A stretch of DNA of 13,230 nt from Methylomarinum sp964474415 (GTDB taxonomy: Bacteria > Pseudomonadota > Gammaproteobacteria > Methylococcales > Methylomonadaceae), in contig CAYYSO010000066.1 of the NCBI GenBank assembly GCA_964474415.1, positions 1 through 13,230 of the forward strand. The letters are read 5' to 3'. Position 1 is the first letter of the stretch; each line of letters opens with the position of its first letter. Both the position numbers and the translations under genes were made by a program. The notes below the pieces were generated by a model. That model worked only from the letters and a program-made list of their open reading frames with translations, had not been told where the DNA came from and ran no database searches. This document shows positions 8,285 through 13,230 of this stretch, piece by piece.

Positions 8285-8315
8285 TTGACAGATAATAGAC
8301 ACTAGAGTGTAAGAT
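8285..8315 (+). promoter_or_regulatory. Possible promoter with palindrome in spacer
   Basis: A consensus TTGACA lies at 8285-8290 and TAAGAT at 8310-8315, with a 19-base spacer that is longer than the ideal 17. A 12-base palindrome ACACTAGAGTGT (8299-8310, arms ACACT/AGTGT) fills the end of the spacer and touches the -10, a position typical of repressor sites. It lies about 50 bases upstream of the ATG at 8363, which has a good ribosome-binding site (AAGGA at 8349-8353). Promoter and operator are both inference. Confidence 0.4.
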
Positions 8316-8362
8316 ATACGGTTTTGGTTAATAAGTTGTTTGGGTTCTAAGGAAGTCGAGTC

Positions 8363-9442
8363 ATGCATAATATTCCACCGCACACTTTCAAGCAGATTCA
8401 GGAGGCAATACGCCGACCGGAAGGCACTTTTACATTCAACTATCAATCGCCTGATCTGTTCGACAAAGAAAACCCGGGGGGAATAATTCTTGAAATACCG
8501 TCGGGCCAACATTTATTCCGAGTGGAACGGGACAACGACCTTTTAATTCACTTCTACCATTCGTCTCCAGGTACCGGAACTCGAGTTGCGACTATAGACC
8601 TTAATAATCTTCCTGAAGCACCCAGCGTATTTATGGGGTTCTCTTGGACATCTAATGAAATAAAGTTGTACATTGGGCCAAAAGTATCAGGTGCAGAATT
8701 AGCAAATGCAACAGGAGTTGCATCACAGAGGCAATTCCGTGTTGGAAAAGATGGTCGTGTCTATCAAATTGGGGATCATGGCGTTGAAGTTATGGGCGTG
8801 AGCTTCTATCAAGCTGGTCAACCTATCATACTGCCTACAGCCAAAGAAGCTTGGGGGGAAACCGTAAAAGCGATAGAGGTTCTAGGAACAGGCCAATCAA
8901 CCGAAGGGTATATTTATGAGGTTGTGGTCACAAACCTGACACTGGCCATATTGGTTACAGGTTTCGAGGCATACACCAAAAAACGGTTTATTGAGTTGGA
9001 ACAAGAAGGGCTGTCTCCGGATTCCGGTGCTATCATGGACAATTTCTACCCAAAAAAGGAAAGAGACGCGGGCATCAAAGCCTTGCTTGAGGCAGAGGCA
9101 ATAGATGCTGGTATTTCGGTAGTGCAGCATATTGTTGCCCGAGATGCAATTAATTTTCAAAGCTACAACAATTGTAAACGCGCATTTAATAAAGCCTACG
9201 GAATTAAGTTTGGAGATTTGAATCTTTCTGGCAACACATTAAAAGATCTTCAATCATACATCCGTTACAGGCATAGAATAATACATGTATCTCCTTCGAT
9301 CGGTATGCTCAACCAAGGGAAAGTACCACCGGAAGAGCCTGTGTTTCCAAACAAGGAAACCGCTGAAAATGCGAAAACATGCTTTATTGAGTTTATCGAA
9401 GCACTTCACCAAACTACGTTGTCACTTCGGCCTAGCTCATAG
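8363..9442 (+). CDS. HEPN-like domain protein, unknown function
   Basis: I do not recognise this 359-residue protein as a named gene. It has no signal peptide or membrane segment, so it is probably cytoplasmic. Residues 1-175 look beta-rich (FTFNYQSP, GIILEIPSGQHLFRVE, VFMGFSWTSNEIKLYIGP), perhaps a sandwich-type binding domain. Residues about 185-355 look helical (VVTNLTLAILVTGFEAYTKK onward). Near the end they carry R301-Y-R303-H-R305-I-I-H308, so R303-x4-H308 fits the HEPN signature Rx4-6H within LQSYIRYRHRIIHVSP. HEPN proteins are often RNases in toxin and phage-defence systems, and others are only binding modules. The start is supported by AAGGA nine bases upstream. It follows the AttH-like gene after 210 bases and is followed by a REP/RAYT remnant, so it may be an acquired cargo gene. 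No partner antitoxin gene is adjacent. Confidence 0.7.
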   Translation: MHNIPPHTFKQIQEAIRRPEGTFTFNYQSPDLFDKENPGGIILEIPSGQHLFRVERDNDLLIHFYHSSPGTGTRVATIDLNNLPEAPSVFMGFSWTSNEIKLYIGPKVSGAELANATGVASQRQFRVGKDGRVYQIGDHGVEVMGVSFYQAGQPIILPTAKEAWGETVKAIEVLGTGQSTEGYIYEVVVTNLTLAILVTGFEAYTKKRFIELEQEGLSPDSGAIMDNFYPKKERDAGIKALLEAEAIDAGISVVQHIVARDAINFQSYNNCKRAFNKAYGIKFGDLNLSGNTLKDLQSYIRYRHRIIHVSPSIGMLNQGKVPPEEPVFPNKETAENAKTCFIEFIEALHQTTLSLRPSS

Positions 9443-9446
9443 GTTG

Positions 9447-9507
9447 CAACGCGGTAAGATGCGTTAATTCGTAGGATGTGACGACGTAAGGCGGCGCATC
9501 AATCGCG
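9447..9507. repeat. REP-like palindromic sequence upstream of RAYT remnant
   Basis: The stretch includes CGCGGTAAGATGCG and then GTAGGATGTGACGACG followed by TAAGGCGGCGCATC and AATCGCG. GATGTG can pair with CGCATC (one G-T) around a 14-base middle. GTAGGATG...GCGCATCAATCGCG is the usual look of REP units in gammaproteobacteria. Its place directly before a REP-associated transposase start is the normal arrangement for such elements. Confidence 0.6.
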
Positions 9508-9534
9508 AAATACCATGTTATGGTTGAAAATGAA

Positions 9535-9669
9535 ATGACTGAATACCGACGCACTTACATTCCTGGAGCCACTTGGTTTTTTACCGTAAACCTTGCCGAA
9601 TGCAAGAAAAATCATTCATTAATTGATAAAATTGCTCTACTACGCAAGGCTTTTAGAAAAGCATGTTAG
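9535..9669 (+). pseudogene. REP-associated tyrosine transposase (RAYT), 5' fragment
   Basis: From the ATG at 9535 (an in-frame ATG at 9520 is also possible) the frame reads MTEYRRTYIPGATWFFTVNL, then AECKKNHSLIDKIALLRKAF and RKAC to a TAG at 9667-9669. RAYT proteins, HUH single-strand transposases of the Y1 class, typically begin MxxYRRxxxPGATWFFTVNLAER and run to about 150 residues or more. They carry an HxH metal site and a catalytic Tyr further on. Only 44 residues remain, before the HUH motif, so the product cannot be active. The RAYT stop overlaps the end of the opposing small membrane gene, so the missing part was lost at this junction. Confidence 0.85.
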
Positions 9670-9866
9670 GCAAGAAAGTGTTTGCCTTTTTTTGCCAACT
9701 CCTTTTGTTTCCTCATCTCTTTTTTCCGTTCCCGGTAAGGCAGGAAAACAAAATAAATCGCTAACCCCAGCAATATCCAATATTTAATTCTGAATGCAAG
9801 CTCAAGTTGATCCAGCATAACAGGGTGGGTCATTAAATAAAGATTGAGTGAATCAAAAAAATCCAT
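9666..9866 (-). CDS. Small single-pass membrane protein, unknown
   Basis: This 66-residue product is MDFFDSLNLYLMTHPVMLDQ, then one membrane helix (about 29-42, KYWILLGLAIYFVFLPY), then a basic, charged tail (RERKKEMRKQKELAKKGKHF). By the positive-inside rule the tail should be cytoplasmic. A good ribosome-binding site (AGGGGA) lies a few bases upstream of the ATG at 9864-9866, which supports a real gene. The family is unknown to me. It is convergent with, and overlaps the stop of, the RAYT remnant, and it is 309 bases from the aconitase gene on the same strand. A link between the two is possible but unproven. Confidence 0.6.
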   Translation of the reverse strand: MDFFDSLNLYLMTHPVMLDQLELAFRIKYWILLGLAIYFVFLPYRERKKEMRKQKELAKKGKHFLA

Positions 9867-10175
9867 TGCTATCCCCTGGTAGCACTATTTTAGAATTGTT
9901 AGAAAATAGACTCATTCTGCATGAAATAATTCATTAAGCGTAACTGCTCACATCCTATGTGTGGTCTGTTTCGAGAGACGCCATGAATACATCCTTGACC
10001 ATGCCAAAGATACTTTCTCCACAAACCAGCCATAGAGCTTTTTCTGGCTTTGGACGAGTAGTTACCTAAAAAGAAAGCAAAACAGTCAGGTTTGGCATAT
10101 TGCCTTACTGATTTAATCTAAACTGTAAAATCAAATCTGAATGTCTATAGTTATAAGCTTGTGGATTGCTGCTTT
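9867..10175. other. Gene-free region between small membrane gene and aconitase
   Basis: No credible ORF was found. The longest minus-strand open run (about 36 codons near 9955-10065) has no start or family likeness. GAGACGCCATGAATACATCC near 9974 resembles dispersed intergenic repeats of methanotroph-like genomes, but that is only an impression. No strong hairpin with a T-tract was found to serve as a terminator for the aconitase gene. Confidence 0.35.
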
Positions 10176-12119
10176 TTACCGCTCGTATCCCTTTTGGCTA
10201 ACCAGATTAATTAGACTACCTGCCAACACCATGTCTATTTGGTGAAGCGTCATCCGGTGTTCGGTGTCATAAGTCTCGTTCTTGGTCAGATTGATGACCT
10301 TGATATTATTACCCTGGCAGATTGCTTCCCGCACATCTGGAATAGAAAGCGTATCACCTTGATTAATTTTTTCCCAATCGTCCGGATAGACAAATGTTAA
10401 CGGCAAAATGCCGAAGTTGCTCAAATTCTGTCGGTGTATTCTGGCAAAACTTTTTGTAATCACCGCTTTAAGCCCCAGATAACGGGGAGCCAGAGCCGCA
10501 TGTTCGCGACTGGAGCCTTGACCGTAATTGCTTCCACCGACTACGAACGAACCCTGTTTTTGAAAATCCATCGCCCTTTCGTAATAGCTTTCGTCGACCC
10601 GGCTAAAAACAAATCGGCTGATTGCCGGTATATTACTACGGAAAGGCAAAACTCTGGCGCCTGCCGGCATAATTTCATCTGTGGAAATATCGTCCGCCAC
10701 TTTTAACAAAACCGGACCTTCAAGCTTATCGGGCAGTGGTTCTAAAATCGGCAGTGGTTTAATATTAGGGCCTTTCTCCAGATCATGTTCCTCATCTTCC
10801 ACTGTAGGAGGCACTAGCATTTCGGTATTGAGGCGTAAGGTTGCCGGTGATTTAAAACGGGGATACGGCATTTCCAGTGTGCGCGGATCGGTGATCATGC
10901 CAGTCAGGGCTGAGGCGGCAGCCGTTTCTGGACTACACAGATATACTTGATCTTCCTCGGTACCTGAGCGACCGGGAAAATTCCTCGGAACGGTACGCAA
11001 ACTAATACGCCCCGTGGCAGGTGCCTGTCCCATGCCGATACAACCGCCACACCCCGCCTGATGAAGACGCGCGCCAGCATGAATGAGCTTGGCAAGAACC
11101 CCCAATTCAATCATATTCTCCAAAATTTGACGCGAGGTGGGATTGATATCGAATGATACCCGCTCATATACTTGTTTGCCGTCTACAATGGAAGCGGCAA
11201 CAGCAAAATCCCTGAGCCCGGGATTGGCCGACGAACCGATATAGGATTGGTAGATTTCTCGACCCGCCACTTCTCGCACCGGGACTACGTTACCGGGACT
11301 GCTGGGTAATGCAATAAGCGGTTCTAACTCCGAGAGATTGATTTCCTCATATTCATCATATTTCGCATCCTCATCTGCAAAAATTTCCTGAAAGGCCCCC
11401 GCCCTGCCCTGACTTTTCAGGAAACTCTTGACAGCCTGATCTGATGGAAAAACCGATGTAGTGGCACCCAGTTCGGCCCCCATATTGGCAATCACATGCC
11501 GGTCCATAGCCGTCAGAGTTTTTAAGCTGGGACCATAGTATTCAATAATCTTATTAACCCCGCCATCCACATCGTGGCGGCGCAGCATTTCCAAAATTAC
11601 ATCCTTAGCGCTCACCCAGTCGGGGAGTTCACCCACCAATTTGATGCCCCATATTTTAGGCATTTTGACGCTAAAAGGCTCTCCCGCCATCGCCATCGCA
11701 ACTTCCAGACCGCCCGCTCCAATTGCCAGCATCCCCAATGAACCGGCGGCACAGGTATGGCTATCGGAGCCTAACAAGGTTTTCCCGGGCATGCCAAAAT
11801 GCTCCATGTGCACAGGATGACTCACACCATTCCCCGGTCGGCTATACCAAAGACCGAATTTCTTGCAGGCGCTGCGTAAAAACAAGTGGTCATCGGGGTT
11901 CTTAAAATCTTCCTGGAGCAGATTATGGTCCACATACTGAGCGGAAAGTTCGGTTCGGACGCGCGTAATACCAATCGCTTCAAACTCCAGCAAGGCCAAG
12001 GTTCCTGTTGCATCCTGGGTGAGTGTTTGATCGATCTTTAAAGCGATCTCTTCACCCGGAATCAGGCGTCCTTTTACCAAGTGACTTTCGATCAACTTCT
12101 GAGTTACGTTTTTACCCAT
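10176..12119 (-). CDS. Aconitate hydratase, Aquifex-type subfamily
   Basis: This 647-residue enzyme isomerises citrate to isocitrate via cis-aconitate in the cytoplasm (TCA cycle). Counting from MGKN, it has GSDSHTC at 117-123, AGCGGCIGMGQAPATGRISL around the cluster cysteines C357 and C360, NFPGRSGTEEDQVYLCSPET, and the C-terminal swivel domain with GGSNYGQGSSREH at 528-540. Length is typical of the shorter Aquifex-type group, not the ~890-residue AcnA. The segment that is GSCTN in classical aconitases reads GSSAN here, so the first cluster ligand is S297. I recall GSSANPG in relatives, so it may be a family trait. An isopropylmalate isomerase large subunit is unlikely, because the swivel domain is fused. 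The start at 12119 is chosen over the ATG at 12125 because AAGGGG (12129-12134) lies 9 bases from the former and only 3 from the latter. Confidence 0.92.
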   Translation of the reverse strand: MGKNVTQKLIESHLVKGRLIPGEEIALKIDQTLTQDATGTLALLEFEAIGITRVRTELSAQYVDHNLLQEDFKNPDDHLFLRSACKKFGLWYSRPGNGVSHPVHMEHFGMPGKTLLGSDSHTCAAGSLGMLAIGAGGLEVAMAMAGEPFSVKMPKIWGIKLVGELPDWVSAKDVILEMLRRHDVDGGVNKIIEYYGPSLKTLTAMDRHVIANMGAELGATTSVFPSDQAVKSFLKSQGRAGAFQEIFADEDAKYDEYEEINLSELEPLIALPSSPGNVVPVREVAGREIYQSYIGSSANPGLRDFAVAASIVDGKQVYERVSFDINPTSRQILENMIELGVLAKLIHAGARLHQAGCGGCIGMGQAPATGRISLRTVPRNFPGRSGTEEDQVYLCSPETAAASALTGMITDPRTLEMPYPRFKSPATLRLNTEMLVPPTVEDEEHDLEKGPNIKPLPILEPLPDKLEGPVLLKVADDISTDEIMPAGARVLPFRSNIPAISRFVFSRVDESYYERAMDFQKQGSFVVGGSNYGQGSSREHAALAPRYLGLKAVITKSFARIHRQNLSNFGILPLTFVYPDDWEKINQGDTLSIPDVREAICQGNNIKVINLTKNETYDTEHRMTLHQIDMVLAGSLINLVSQKGYER

Positions 12120-12128
12120 GGCCATGTA

Positions 12129-12134
12129 CCCCTT
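12129..12134 (-). promoter_or_regulatory. Ribosome-binding site deciding the aconitase start
   Basis: Minus-strand AAGGGG is followed by TACATGGCC and ATG. Spacing is 9 bases to the ATG at 12117-12119 and 3 bases to the ATG at 12123-12125, favouring the MGKN start. TATAAGGATAAT a little upstream (about 12166-12177) could hold a -10, but no matching -35 was clear. Confidence 0.55.
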
Positions 12135-12215
12135 GCATAGAACAACAGAAGCTGATGTCCCCGTTTAATTATCCTTATAGATACGATAGGCCAGTCGTAG
12201 TTCATCCTGTTTTAC

Positions 12216-12401
12216 TCAATTAAGTTCTGGATCATAGCGACAGGCTTTCGTGACTGCACTTTTTAAATTATCAGACACTATCATCGCAGGCATACTACCA
12301 ATGAAGTTAAACGCTCTGACGTGGCTATTAATCCAGTCAGGCAATTTCTTACTCCATGTCGCTTCACAACAAGCTGCGCTGTAGGACACGAACATTAGAT
12401 G
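12216..12401 (-). pseudogene. IS21-family transposase IstA, internal fragment
   Basis: The minus strand encodes HLMFVSYSAACCEATWSKKL followed by PDWINSHVRAFNFIGSMPAM and IVSDNLKSAVTKACRYDPEL-N, then a stop at the fragment's end. This is the IstA catalytic core: FVAVLGASxYTYAEATWxxxLPDWIxxHVRAFEFFGGVPxxxVPDNLKSxVTxACRYEPxLN, including the second catalytic Asp in the DNLK motif. Flanking catalytic parts and istB are absent. In-frame codons before HLM (back to 12425) have no IstA likeness. It lies between the aconitase promoter region and the CRISPR trailer, so IS21 activity may have reshaped this end of the array. Confidence 0.85.
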
Positions 12402-12481
12402 GAGAGCAGCCCGCTCTGCCTTCAAAACTTCAGTTTGGTGCTGTTAATGGCCATTTAAACTGACCCTTCAGTGGACAACAA

Positions 12482-12546
12482 AATTGCCCTCCCTTTTTTT
12501 ATCAAGGGGCAATTGTCCCGTATGCTTTCTTCTTTTTTGAAGAAGG
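12482..12546. other. Two small hairpins near the CRISPR trailer
   Basis: AATTGCCC (12482-12489) pairs with GGGCAATT (12507-12514) around a T-rich loop. CTTTCTTC (12525-12532) pairs with GAAGAAGG (12539-12546) around six Ts, with one G-T pair. Either could end transcription arriving from the CRISPR side, but neither has a following T-tract in that direction. The function is unknown. Confidence 0.3.
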
Positions 12547-12552
12547 GGAACG
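12545..12552 (-). CRISPR. Truncated CRISPR repeat remnant
   Basis: GGGGAACG equals the last eight bases (plus strand) of the repeat, and its final G is exactly 61 bases from the final G of the next full repeat (12552 versus 12613). The 32 bases between (12554-12585) would be a normal-length spacer. The rest of the repeat is replaced by unrelated sequence. Confidence 0.6.
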
Positions 12553-12585
12553 CATTGGTGATAACACCTGTCCAGCTGCTATCCT

Positions 12586-12614
12586 CGGTTCATCCCCACG
12601 GGTGTGGGGAACGT
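12586..12614 (-). CRISPR. Isolated type I-E repeat at the leader-distal end
   Basis: This is a full 29-base repeat identical to those at 13053, 13114 and 13175 (plus strand begins CGGTTCATCCCC, centre ACGGGTGT, ends GGGGAACGT). The minus-strand form (ends GGGGATGAACCG) matches the type I-E orientation known from E. coli. It is separated from the next repeat by 377 bases instead of 32. Confidence 0.9.
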
Positions 12615-12814
12615 TTCAAATTCACGGCTGAGCCCTGCAGTGTTGCCTTCGCCTGCTTTCAGCGCACGGGCTAAATCGGATACTTTCTGTTGCGCCTGCT
12701 TGAACTCCTTTTCTGTTTGCGCTACGCTCTTTTTGAGGCCGGCAAAACTTTTGATCGTCTCGCGCGTATCCGCCGTAACTTTTATGACTAATTTTAGGTT
12801 ATTTGATGAAGGCA
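12615..12814 (-). pseudogene. Phage tape-measure-like protein, N-terminal fragment
   Basis: From the ATG at 12812-12814 the frame reads MPSSNNLKLVIKVTADTRET, then IKSFAGLKKSVAQTEKEFKQ, AQQKVSDLARALKAGEGNTA and GLSREFE before running into the CRISPR repeat. The beta strand LKLVIKVTAD followed by a coiled coil (KKSVAQTEKEFKQAQQKVSDLARAL) is the usual start of tail tape-measure proteins of tailed phages, which are many hundreds of residues long. Only 66 residues remain. The frame continues through the repeat (TFPTPVGMNRG) and stops, so the end is artificial. The ribosome-binding site is weak. Confidence 0.7.
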
Positions 12815-12991
12815 TTCTTAATTGTATTTTGGGTTTTGTTCCCCTTGGCGATGGTTTCACTCGCGCTTGGCGTGGATACTGAGATCATATACCGCGTGAC
12901 CTTCGGCTACCCCGTCGCTATCGCTCTGGTGTTATTGATCATTGGCTTACCCGTCAGTATTCTGTTAAAACTGCTGAACGGGCCGCGATAA
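12806..12991 (+). CDS. Small two-helix membrane protein, phage-linked, unknown
   Basis: This 61-residue product (from ATG at 12806) begins MKAFLIVFWVLFPLAMVSLA and has a second hydrophobic stretch VAIALVLLIIGLPVSILLKL, giving two membrane helices joined by a short loop (GVDTEIIYRVTFGYP). It ends NGPR with TAA at 12989-12991, directly against the next CRISPR repeat. A TTG at 12803 is an alternative start, but ATG with AGG at 12796-12798 is better. Its start overlaps the start of the divergent tape-measure fragment by nine bases, so only one may be used as drawn. Small two-helix proteins in phages include holins and exclusion factors; this one is unassigned. Confidence 0.5.
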   Translation: MKAFLIVFWVLFPLAMVSLALGVDTEIIYRVTFGYPVAIALVLLIIGLPVSILLKLLNGPR

Positions 12992-13230
12992 AGGTTCATC
13001 CCCACGGGTGTGGGGAACGTAAAATCCATTAAAGCTGTAAAGCCATCTAAACCGGTTCATCCCCACGGGTGTGGGGAACGTGGCGCAGGCACAATCACTG
13101 GGCGCTTTGCAGACGGTTCATCCCCACGGGTGTGGGGAACGTTCTTGAGCTAATAAAATAATATCCCAATGAAGCGGTTCATCCCCACGGGTGTGGGGAA
13201 CGTTAATGATGGCTGAATTTGCGAATGTTG
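12992..13230 (-). CRISPR. Type I-E CRISPR array, leader-distal part
   Basis: Repeats at 12992-13020, 13053-13081, 13114-13142 and 13175-13203 have an exact 61-base period. Spacers are at 13021-13052, 13082-13113 and 13143-13174 (32 bases each), plus a fourth cut by the window edge (13204-13230). The repeat is 29 bases with CCCCAC/GTGGGG dyad arms around GGT. It matches type I-E repeats when read on the minus strand, where it starts ACGTTCCCC and ends GATGAACCG, so transcription should run leftwards and the leader and cas genes should lie beyond the right edge. The first repeat here (12992) has A where the others have C at its outer base. No cas gene is in the window. Spacer targets are unknown. 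Confidence 0.95.

Larger units (their letters stand above)
12615..12991. mobile_element. Phage-like DNA lodged between two CRISPR repeats
   Basis: The 377 bases lie where one 32-base spacer is expected. They contain the 5' part of a tape-measure-like gene (minus) and a complete small membrane ORF (plus). The repeat-to-repeat distance is 406, not a multiple of the 61-base period, and no repeat trace was seen inside. The segment therefore looks like one continuous piece of foreign DNA bounded by repeats, not a decayed array. Confidence 0.75.

Noticed and set aside
9955..10065. Short minus-strand open run downstream of aconitase
   Set aside because: About 36 codons without a start, ribosome-binding site or recognisable family.
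12579..12614. Tape-measure frame continuing through the CRISPR repeat (TFPTPVGMNRG)
   Set aside because: These codons are translated repeat sequence, so they are not part of the phage protein.
12471..12674. Plus-strand frame of 67 codons spanning hairpins and a repeat
   Set aside because: It crosses the CRISPR repeat and has no protein character.
12604..12882. Plus-strand 92-codon frame over the phage-like segment
   Set aside because: It is antisense to the tape-measure fragment, Ser/Cys/Phe-rich, and starts inside a CRISPR repeat.
12614..12992. Decayed CRISPR repeats inside the 377-base segment
   Set aside because: No repeat-like stretch was seen, and the 406-base distance is not a multiple of the 61-base period.

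Overview
The window looks like accessory-rich chromosome of a gammaproteobacterium. A methanotroph of the order Methylococcales is my best guess, with low to moderate confidence. The guess rests on the gene mix (B12-binding radical SAM protein, Aquifex-type aconitase, AttEFGH-like exporter operon, REP/RAYT traces, type I-E CRISPR), not on any rRNA or marker gene. No rRNA or tRNA gene was seen.

Layout. Positions 1-307 (minus) hold the N-terminus of a B12-binding radical SAM protein that runs off the left edge. Positions 308-1757 are a graveyard of mobile DNA. It holds a frameshifted DDE transposase (547-837, minus), an unidentified coding-like fragment (882-1001, minus) and an internal piece of an IS110-family transposase (1194-1466, plus). 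What looks like the 3' end (domains V and VI) of a group II intron lies directly against the IS110 piece on the opposite strand (1467-1529).

Positions 1758-8152 are intact, conventional genes. A type I ABC exporter half-transporter (minus) diverges from a tight three-gene operon (plus): a LolD-like ATPase, an 844-residue fused FtsX-type permease and a membrane-anchored CrtC/AttH-type lipocalin-like protein. This is the AttEFGH layout, with AttF and AttG fused. Their intergenic region carries a REP-like inverted repeat.

Positions 8363-9442 encode an unfamiliar 359-residue protein with a C-terminal HEPN-like RxxxxH motif, preceded by a possible promoter with a palindrome in its spacer. A REP-like stretch and the first 44 codons of a REP-associated tyrosine transposase follow. 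Next come a small membrane protein gene (9666-9866, minus), a gene-free stretch, and an aconitase of the Aquifex-type subfamily (minus) in which the usual first cluster cysteine is serine.

The right end holds an IS21 istA remnant and the leader-distal part of a type I-E CRISPR array with 29-base repeats and 32-base spacers. Its transcription sense is inferred to be minus, with leader and cas genes to the right of the window. The most striking observation is that the array is interrupted. Between two near-identical repeats, where a 32-base spacer should be, lie 377 bases (378 if the variant repeat base is counted). They carry the start of a phage tape-measure-like gene (minus) and a complete 61-residue membrane-protein ORF (plus). 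A truncated repeat remnant sits exactly one 61-base period beyond the last full repeat.
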